Below are positions 58,887 to 64,000 of a stretch of 64,000 nucleotides of DNA, in pieces (positions within the stretch are counted from its first letter, which is position 1; every line of letters begins with the position of its first letter). Origin of the DNA: Rhodococcus yunnanensis NBRC 103083 (GTDB taxonomy: Bacteria; Actinomycetota; Actinomycetes; Mycobacteriales; Mycobacteriaceae). Where the stretch lies: assembly GCF_001895005.1 (NCBI RefSeq), contig NZ_BCXH01000013.1:62001-126000 (forward strand), in the 5' to 3' direction. The position numbers and the translations under genes were made by a program. The notes beneath the pieces are model-generated. The model saw only the letters and a list, made by a program, of their open reading frames with translations. It made no database searches and was not told where the DNA came from.

Positions 58887-59521
58887 TCGAGCAGTCCCCG
58901 TCGCATCGCCTCGGCCACCGCGGAACCCCGATCGTTGACACCGAGCTTCTCGTACAGGCGCTGAACGTGCGTCTTCACCGTCGACGGCGCGAGGAACAGC
59001 GTTCGCCCCATGTCGGGGATCGACTTGCCGGATGCGATGAGCGCCAATACTTCTCGCTCTCGGGGGCTGAGCGTCGGCCCCGAGGGCTCACTCCTTCTTC
59101 GGATCTCACCCGCGAGACCCATTGCCAGCTCGGGGGCGATGACATCGCGGCCTTTCGCACACTGGACCACCGCGTCGACCAGCTCGGCGCGCGAGGATTC
59201 CTTCGGTAGAAATCCCGAAGCACCCTCCTGCAGAGCGTGATACACGATCGCCGCCTCGTCGTGTGCCGACAGCAGCAGCACTCGCGTACGCAGGCCGTCC
59301 CGCACGACTGCGGCTGCGACCTGGGTTCCGTCGAGGTGAGGCATGCGGTAGTCCAGGAGTGCGACGTCGGGATCGTGCTCGCGGATCGCCGCCAACGAAG
59401 CCTGACCGTCGTCGGCTTCGGCCACGACGTCGATGAGACCGCTTCCGCTCAGGGCACGGACGACCCCGTCACGAAAGAGAGGGTGATCGTCGCCGACGAC
59501 GACGCGGACTTTCTGCTGCAT
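58883..59521 (-). CDS. NarL/LuxR-family response regulator
   Basis: A 212-residue regulator. The receiver domain has acidic pair DD at 11-12, phospho-acceptor Asp 57 (VALLDYRMPHLDG) and Lys in GFLPKESS. The C-terminal LuxR HTH reads LSPREREVLALIASGKSIPDMGRTLFLAPSTVKTHVQRLYEKLGV (about 150-195). It is phosphorylated by the kinase encoded in the overlapping downstream gene. Targets are unknown. The divergent secreted protein gene at 59677 is the nearest candidate. Confidence 0.88.
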   Translation of the reverse strand: MQQKVRVVVGDDHPLFRDGVVRALSGSGLIDVVAEADDGQASLAAIREHDPDVALLDYRMPHLDGTQVAAAVVRDGLRTRVLLLSAHDEAAIVYHALQEGASGFLPKESSRAELVDAVVQCAKGRDVIAPELAMGLAGEIRRRSEPSGPTLSPREREVLALIASGKSIPDMGRTLFLAPSTVKTHVQRLYEKLGVNDRGSAVAEAMRRGLLE

Positions 59522-59676
59522 ACGGAGACTTTCTCACTTCCGCGCACCGATGTCCCCCGATCGGGGGACGCCCGGTTCATCCCCCGAGCAGGCCGGCCGG
59601 AGGACAGACCACGGGTCTGTTTCGACGGATAGTTGCTTCAGACCGAAAAGCCAACCGAGACACTAGGACAATCGCC

Positions 59677-60135
59677 ATGAAGAGCACCAGCTTTCTCGCC
59701 GCCGGAATCGCCGCCCTCGCTGTCTCCGGACTCGCCCTCGGAGCGACGGGCGTTGCCAACGCCGGAACCTTGCCCACCACCGGTAACACCATCGCCATGA
59801 CCGTCGCCAACGACACCGACCAGCCGATCTACCTCCAAGGCGCCGACAACCCGTACGGAAGCTGGATCGCTGCACCTCCGCAGTCGGTGGCACCTCACTC
59901 CAGCCGCATCATCACGGCGGCGAACAACGATCCCCGCGGTCTCGGCGTCGACGCCACCTACTCTTTGCCCGACGGTTCCGGCACCGTCGTCTTCATGGCG
60001 AACGACTACTCGAACTCCACCGACATCGACGGCACCCGCACGACAGGTCCTCGCGCCGGGCAGTACAGCGTCAGCAGCTGGATCGACACGAACTACCCGA
60101 ACATGAACGTCGGCTACCACCTGAGCGCGGTGTAA
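59677..60135 (+). CDS. Secreted beta-rich hypothetical protein
   Basis: A 152-residue exported protein. A Sec signal peptide (MKSTSFLAAGIAALAVSGLA then LGATGVANA, cleavage after about residue 29) precedes a mature domain of about 120 residues without cysteine. It is rich in Asn, Asp, Ser and Thr (VANDTDQPIYLQGADNPYGS, NDYSNSTDIDGTRTTG, NTNYPNMNVGYHL-like), and probably all-beta. It vaguely recalls aegerolysin-type lipid-binding folds, but I would not assign it. It is divergent from the two-component system, which may regulate it. Confidence 0.7.
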   Translation: MKSTSFLAAGIAALAVSGLALGATGVANAGTLPTTGNTIAMTVANDTDQPIYLQGADNPYGSWIAAPPQSVAPHSSRIITAANNDPRGLGVDATYSLPDGSGTVVFMANDYSNSTDIDGTRTTGPRAGQYSVSSWIDTNYPNMNVGYHLSAV

Positions 60136-60276
60136 CCCCTGGCAGGTCATCCCCTAGCAGTCGGCCGACCCGAAGGTTGCTAAACGTCACAAAACAAGAC
60201 GATCGGCCGGTTTATGGCGCAGAACCATACTCTCAGGCTATTCTGTGAACGGGCCGACCGGCCACAGGGGGGAAGT

Positions 60277-62400
60277 ATGAGCCGAGAGCCATCCGTGCCC
60301 CATCCTGCGACCACACATTCCAGCGCCCCCCTCGACGGCATGCTGGATTCGGTACCCGACGCGATCGTGATCGTCGACTCGGCGTTTGCCGTCACCTACG
60401 CAAACCCGGCCGCCGCCACCCTGTTGGCAACCACCCCCGAATACCTGCTGGGTCGCAGCATCGAGGGCCTGTTCTCGGCGTCGTCGTGGATCGATTTCGT
60501 CCGCAGATGCACCGAGTACGCCACCGAAACGTTCGAGGACGTCTCGGTGGCGCTGCGCAAGACACTCTCGTACCGAATCAGCCCCGGCACCGACGGCTAC
60601 GTGATCTGGATGTGGGATGTCACCGACCGACAACTCGGTGGCTCCGCTGCAGACAACCCCGCTGCAGGGAGCTCTACTGCAGGTGGCTCTACGGCAGAGT
60701 GGACCGGTGAACTCGCGCAATCGATGCTCGACGCCGTCCCGGCCGGCACCGTCGTGCTCGACCCGTCCGGCACGATCGTGCTCGCCAACCGCACCTGGAA
60801 CCACTTCTGGGCAACCATTCCCGGCGGCGAGGACTACTCCGCTGGCGCCAACTACCTCGAACTATGCACCTACTCCGCCGAGCACGGCAACGAGCACGCC
60901 GCCGCGGTGCTCGCTGGAATTCTGACCGTCACCTCGGGGGAAGAACAGCAGTTCACGTACAACTACGGTTGGTCGACGAGCAGCGCCGAGCACTGGTATC
61001 GCCTCCGCGCCACCAGGCTCGCCGACGGCGCCGGGCTGTATCTCACGCACACCGACATCACCGAACAGGTGACCTCGGCCGAGCGAGCGCCTCGTCAGGA
61101 TCAGCTGACCGGCCTGCCCAATCGAGAACGAATCGAAGCGCTTCTGCTCGGTGAACTCGCCGAAAGGGCGCCCGACCACGAAGTCAGCGTTCTCCTCGTC
61201 GACATCGACGGATTCAAAGAGTTCAACGACGTGCTCGGACCCGCACGTGGCGACGAACTGCTCCAACTCGTCGCTGCCCGCCTCGGCGAATCGACCCGAC
61301 CCACCGACACACTCGGCCGACTCACCGGCGACGAGTTCGTCGTCATCGCACGCGGATGCCAGTCGGTCGCCGCACGCGCCCTTGCCGCCGGGTTCGCGAG
61401 CGTCCTCGAACCGGCATTCGAGCTCGATGGGCAACAACTGACCATCACCGCGAGCGTCGGCGTCGCCACATCCAACGCCGGCACCACCGACCCAGTGCAG
61501 CTCGTGCACGACGCCACCACGGCGATGCACGCCGCGAAAGCACACGGCCGCAGCAGCCACCAGGTCTTCTCCACCGACCTGCGCGACAGCAACCGCAAGC
61601 GGCTCGAGATCGTCGAACGCCTGCGCGGCGTCGCGATGGCCGAACACGAACTCGAGATGCTCTACCAGCCCATCGTGGATCTGGCGTCGGGATCCGTCGT
61701 CGGCGCCGAAGCCCTCATTCGATGGAACCACCCCGAACGTGGCTTGCTGACACCGGACAGCTTCATCCCACTCGCCGAGGACGCGGACCTCATCATTCCG
61801 TTGAGCAACTGGATTCTCGGTGAGGTGGGCCGCACCATCGCAGGATGGCAACGCCGCGACATCAACGTGCAGGTCGGTGTCAACGTCAGCCCACTGCACT
61901 TCGCCGCGGGCACCCTTGCCACCGACGTCGTCGCCGTGATGGAGTCCTTCGACATAGAGCCCGGACGGCTCGTCCTCGAGCTCGCCGAATCGAAATCCTT
62001 GCACGACGTCGACGCCGTCCACTACCAGCTGATGGACGTTCGCCGACACGGCGCTCTCATCGCGATCGACGACTTCGGCTCCGGCTTCTCCTCACTCGAA
62101 CGCCTGGCCACACTGCCGGTGGACATACTCAAGATCGACAAATCACTCACCCAGCACCTCGACAGCAGGAACCTCCAACGCAGGCGAGCAATGTCGGCGC
62201 TCTGCAAAGCGGTCGTCGAGGTCACCCACGACCTCGGCAAGGACACCGTCGTCGAGGGCATCGAGACGACCGACCAACTCGACTCGTGCGTCGAGATGGC
62301 AGTTACATTCGGACAGGGACACCTACTCGGCCGTCCCATGACCGCCACCCAGCTCGAACAGATCCTTCTCCAGAACGGCGCACACAGCGCGTCCGCATGA
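60277..62400 (+). CDS. PAS-PAS-GGDEF-EAL cyclic-di-GMP protein
   Basis: A 707-residue cytosolic signalling protein. PAS 1 (about 15-120, DSVPDAIVIVDSAFAVTYANPAAATLL) is followed by PAS 2 (about 150-265, LDAVPAGTVVLDPSGTIVLANRTW). The GGDEF domain (about 285-440) has an active-site motif reading TGDEF instead of GGDEF. The EAL domain (about 455-700) includes GAEALIRWNHPERGLLTP, LVLELAESKSLHD, IAIDDFGSGFSSLERL and LPVDILKIDKSL. It should make or degrade c-di-GMP; the phosphodiesterase motifs look complete. ATG 60277 has GGGGGGAAG, preferred over ATG 60214. Its stop overlaps the PPOX gene (ATGA). Confidence 0.87.
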   Translation: MSREPSVPHPATTHSSAPLDGMLDSVPDAIVIVDSAFAVTYANPAAATLLATTPEYLLGRSIEGLFSASSWIDFVRRCTEYATETFEDVSVALRKTLSYRISPGTDGYVIWMWDVTDRQLGGSAADNPAAGSSTAGGSTAEWTGELAQSMLDAVPAGTVVLDPSGTIVLANRTWNHFWATIPGGEDYSAGANYLELCTYSAEHGNEHAAAVLAGILTVTSGEEQQFTYNYGWSTSSAEHWYRLRATRLADGAGLYLTHTDITEQVTSAERAPRQDQLTGLPNRERIEALLLGELAERAPDHEVSVLLVDIDGFKEFNDVLGPARGDELLQLVAARLGESTRPTDTLGRLTGDEFVVIARGCQSVAARALAAGFASVLEPAFELDGQQLTITASVGVATSNAGTTDPVQLVHDATTAMHAAKAHGRSSHQVFSTDLRDSNRKRLEIVERLRGVAMAEHELEMLYQPIVDLASGSVVGAEALIRWNHPERGLLTPDSFIPLAEDADLIIPLSNWILGEVGRTIAGWQRRDINVQVGVNVSPLHFAAGTLATDVVAVMESFDIEPGRLVLELAESKSLHDVDAVHYQLMDVRRHGALIAIDDFGSGFSSLERLATLPVDILKIDKSLTQHLDSRNLQRRRAMSALCKAVVEVTHDLGKDTVVEGIETTDQLDSCVEMAVTFGQGHLLGRPMTATQLEQILLQNGAHSASA

Positions 62401-62843
62401 CACAGCGCATGATACGAGGGGCAACGAACGTGAAGATCGACGACGAGACCGGGCAGTTCGCCGAAGCCAGACGCGCCCTGCTGTCCACCGTCAACCCCGA
62501 CGGCACACCACATCTCGTGCCTGTCGTGTTCGCCGTGGTCGACGACACCATCGTCACCGCGATCGACTGGAAACCCAAGTCCACCCAGAAGCTCCAACGG
62601 CTCGAGAACATCCGCGCCGACCCCGCCGTCAGCCTCATCGTCGACAACTACGACGAGGACTGGACCGCACTCTGGTGGATCCGCGCCAGCGGATCGGCCC
62701 GCGTCGTCGACGCCGACACCGACGAAGGCACCGCGGCCATCGACGCCCTCGTCGGGAAATACGACCAATACGTCCCCGCGCGTCCCCAGGGTCCCGCCAT
62801 CGTCGTCGGGAATCTCCGGTGGCGATCCTGGCGGGCGTCCTAG
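62397..62843 (+). CDS. PPOX-class F420-dependent oxidoreductase-like protein
   Basis: A 148-residue split-barrel flavin/F420-binding protein. RRALLSTVNPDGTPHLVPVVFAVVDDTIVTAIDWKPKSTQKLQRLENIRADPAVSLIVDNYDEDWTALWWIRASGSARVV is the core of the PPOX-class TIGR03668-like family, present in F420-producing actinobacteria. The substrate is unknown. ATG 62397 overlaps the c-di-GMP gene's stop by 4 bp. An internal GTG at 62430 with GAGGGG upstream is an alternative start. A hairpin repeat array follows. Confidence 0.83.
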   Translation: MTQRMIRGATNVKIDDETGQFAEARRALLSTVNPDGTPHLVPVVFAVVDDTIVTAIDWKPKSTQKLQRLENIRADPAVSLIVDNYDEDWTALWWIRASGSARVVDADTDEGTAAIDALVGKYDQYVPARPQGPAIVVGNLRWRSWRAS

Positions 62844-62864
62844 GTCTGCTCTCTTTCCGTCGAC

Positions 62865-63064
62865 CGAATGTCACCTCCGCTCACCCCTAGGTGAGCGAAT
62901 GTCACCTCCGCTCACCCCTAGGTGAGCGAATGTCACCTCCGCTCACCCCTAGGTGAGCGAATGTCACCTCTGGTCACCCCTAGGTGAGCGAATGTCACCG
63001 TCGGTAACTCTGAGTGAGCAAATGTCGCCCTCGCTCACCCCGGAGTGAGCGAATGTGACATTCG
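62865..63064. repeat. 31-bp hairpin tandem repeat array (7 units)
   Basis: Units headed CGAATGTCACC begin at 62865, 62896, 62927, 62958, 62989, 63019 (variant CAAATG) and 63050, mostly 31 bp apart. In the best units CGCTCACC and GGTGAGCG form an 8-bp stem around CCTA. The last two are diverged. The array ends in CGAATGTGACATTCG (63050-63064), a 7-bp dyad. It fills most of the gap between the PPOX and GNAT genes. No coding or promoter element is apparent in it. Confidence 0.9.
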
Positions 63065-63126
63065 GACCCCCGAGCGCGACGAAAATCGTTCGCATCGCGG
63101 ACAGAATCCGGGACACACTGCTGAGT

Positions 63127-63675
63127 ATGCCGGCGACGCCTCCTGAACGAATCGAACTCGGTCCACTCGTTGTTCGTCGCGAAACCGCTGACGACGCCGA
63201 GGCAATCGCCGACGCCATCGCGTCGAACATCCCCCGGCTGACGCCCTGGATGGAGTGGGCGGTCTCGGACGCTGCGCAGGTCCAGACGCAACGCGTACGC
63301 ATTGCGAACAGTATCGCCCAGTGGGACTCGGGCACCGTCTTCGACTATCTCGTCACCGACCGCTCAGAAGCCAAGGTCCTCGGCAAGTCCGGGCTACGCC
63401 GGAGCGGCACAGGAGTCATGGAGATCGGCTACTGGTTGACCGAGGCCGCCGAAGGACGAGGCGTCATGACTGCGGTCGCCGCCGCTCTGACCACTGTCGC
63501 CGCAGGTCTCCAGAGTACGAAGCGCGTCGAAATCCATTGCGATGCAGCTAATATCCGCAGTCGGGCGATACCCGCTCGGTTGGGGTATCGCCTCGACCGC
63601 ACTGTCGACCACCCGATCACCACGTCACATCAGACCGGTCGACAGATGATCTGGGTCTACGACGCCTTGCCGTAG
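63127..63675 (+). CDS. GNAT-family N-acetyltransferase
   Basis: A 182-residue RimJ/RimL-type acetyltransferase. IELGPLVVRRETADDAEAIADAIASNIPRLTPWMEW is the N-terminal part. YWLTEAAEGRGVMTAVAAALTTVA contains the acetyl-CoA pyrophosphate loop (RGVMTA), and VEIHCDAANIRSRAIPARLGYRLD the C-terminal strand-helix. It may acetylate ribosomal proteins or small molecules. An earlier start in the same frame runs into the repeat array and is unlikely. The 3' end overlaps the convergent gene by 19 bp. Confidence 0.87.
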   Translation: MPATPPERIELGPLVVRRETADDAEAIADAIASNIPRLTPWMEWAVSDAAQVQTQRVRIANSIAQWDSGTVFDYLVTDRSEAKVLGKSGLRRSGTGVMEIGYWLTEAAEGRGVMTAVAAALTTVAAGLQSTKRVEIHCDAANIRSRAIPARLGYRLDRTVDHPITTSHQTGRQMIWVYDALP

Positions 63676-64000
63676 CTCACGTCATCCCGCTCGACCACGC
63701 GCAAGTTCGGGCGAGGTCTACTCAATGCTTGCTGATAGGCCTTGTGTAGATCTGCAAGAACCACATCGGATTGTGTGCGAATTGCTTTCGGCGTGTGGCT
63801 CACCACGATTGCGCCATGCCCTCGCATGTTCTGTCGCTTTTTCAGAGTGGCTTCGTACGCGGCAGGAGACGAGTGGAACTCGAACGATTCGATCTCCCAG
63901 TCGAGCGCAACCTCGTCCAACCAGTTGTCCGTGTATCCGAGGAATTCGCCCGTCTCGGACAACACCGCCTTGTTGCGCACCATCGGTGGCAGACCACTTT
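63657..64000 (-). CDS. Probable DUF559/endonuclease-fold protein, C-terminal part
   Basis: About 113 residues in an open frame that continues past the right edge, so the 5' end is missing. The visible part reads SGLPPMVRNKAVL, FLGYTDNWLDEVALDWEIESFEFHSS, RRQ-like KKRQNMRGHGAIVVSHTPKAI and a Leu/Ala-rich helix LADLHKAYQQAL. D...WEIES and the following basic helix resemble the PD-(D/E)xK core of the very-short-patch-repair-like (DUF559) proteins common in actinobacteria, often preceded by an AbiEi-type N-terminal domain. That domain would lie outside this window. The ATG at 63983 is internal. Confidence 0.6.
   Translation of the reverse strand, partial: SGLPPMVRNKAVLSETGEFLGYTDNWLDEVALDWEIESFEFHSSPAAYEATLKKRQNMRGHGAIVVSHTPKAIRTQSDVVLADLHKAYQQALSRPRPNLRVVERDDVSYGKAS

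Overview
The window is high-GC actinobacterial chromosome, most likely from Rhodococcus or a close mycolic-acid relative. This rests on the combination of a cutinase-family secreted esterase, IdeR-type iron boxes, a divergent lysine aminotransferase / piperideine-6-carboxylate dehydrogenase pair, an aromatic-carotenoid CrtU enzyme, an F420/PPOX-type protein and very frequent leaderless promoters. There is no phage, plasmid, rRNA or tRNA signature. The species cannot be fixed from the sequence alone.

Layout. 1-6.2 kb: small regulator/enzyme pairs (DUF1275 protein, ArsR with a divergent SDR, TetR with a divergent hydrolase, BKACE enzyme, class IV aminotransferase, aldo/keto reductase). 6.2-15.9 kb: a catabolic block. 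Four genes overlap by 4 bp (thiolase, acyl-CoA synthetase, tandem PPC/DUF296 protein, FAD-linked hydroxyacid oxidase), and beside them lie a zinc alcohol dehydrogenase, a PucR regulator, an ACS-family MFS importer and an XRE-cupin regulator. 15.9-19.3 kb: AzlCD exporter, SRPBCC protein, MarR/DJ-1 operon, CPBP membrane protease. 19.4-26.1 kb: an iron-siderophore locus with two Tat lipoprotein binding proteins, a decayed siderophore-interacting protein gene, a highly asymmetric heterodimeric exporter-type ABC pair and an AraC regulator. 26.1-31.0 kb: carotenoid-associated genes (DUF5914 Rieske protein, CrtU, methyltransferase) interrupted by an AT-richer island. That island holds a glycine-rich secreted peptide gene and a small membrane protein gene, flanked on both sides by the same palindromic tandem repeat. 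31.0-33.4 kb: CopA with a micro-protein and a CsoR-like site. 33.5-36.8 kb: cutinase, ArsR-glyoxalase pair, hydrolase. 36.9-40.9 kb: a four-gene ferric-siderophore ABC operon behind an iron box. 41-50.3 kb: a DUF1444-like protein, DHFR-like reductase, lysine catabolism pair, MFS, PLP decarboxylase, secreted lipase, PLDc_N membrane protein. 50.4-53.4 kb: an ABC importer under a cobalamin riboswitch. 53.4-57.7 kb: a tryptophan-codon attenuator ahead of a PhzE-like anthranilate synthase, then an MFS exporter and a LacI regulator sharing a palindrome. 57.7-64 kb: NarL-type two-component system, a secreted beta-rich protein, a PAS-PAS-GGDEF-EAL protein, a PPOX protein, a hairpin repeat array, a GNAT acetyltransferase and the 3' part of a probable endonuclease-fold protein.

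Themes. Metal and corrinoid uptake dominates: three binding-protein systems, IdeR, CsoR and B12-riboswitch control. Many starts lie 6-8 nt after a TANNNT -10 box, so leaderless transcription appears common, and I used it to choose several starts. Several intergenic gaps carry their own short tandem repeat, each with internal dyad symmetry.
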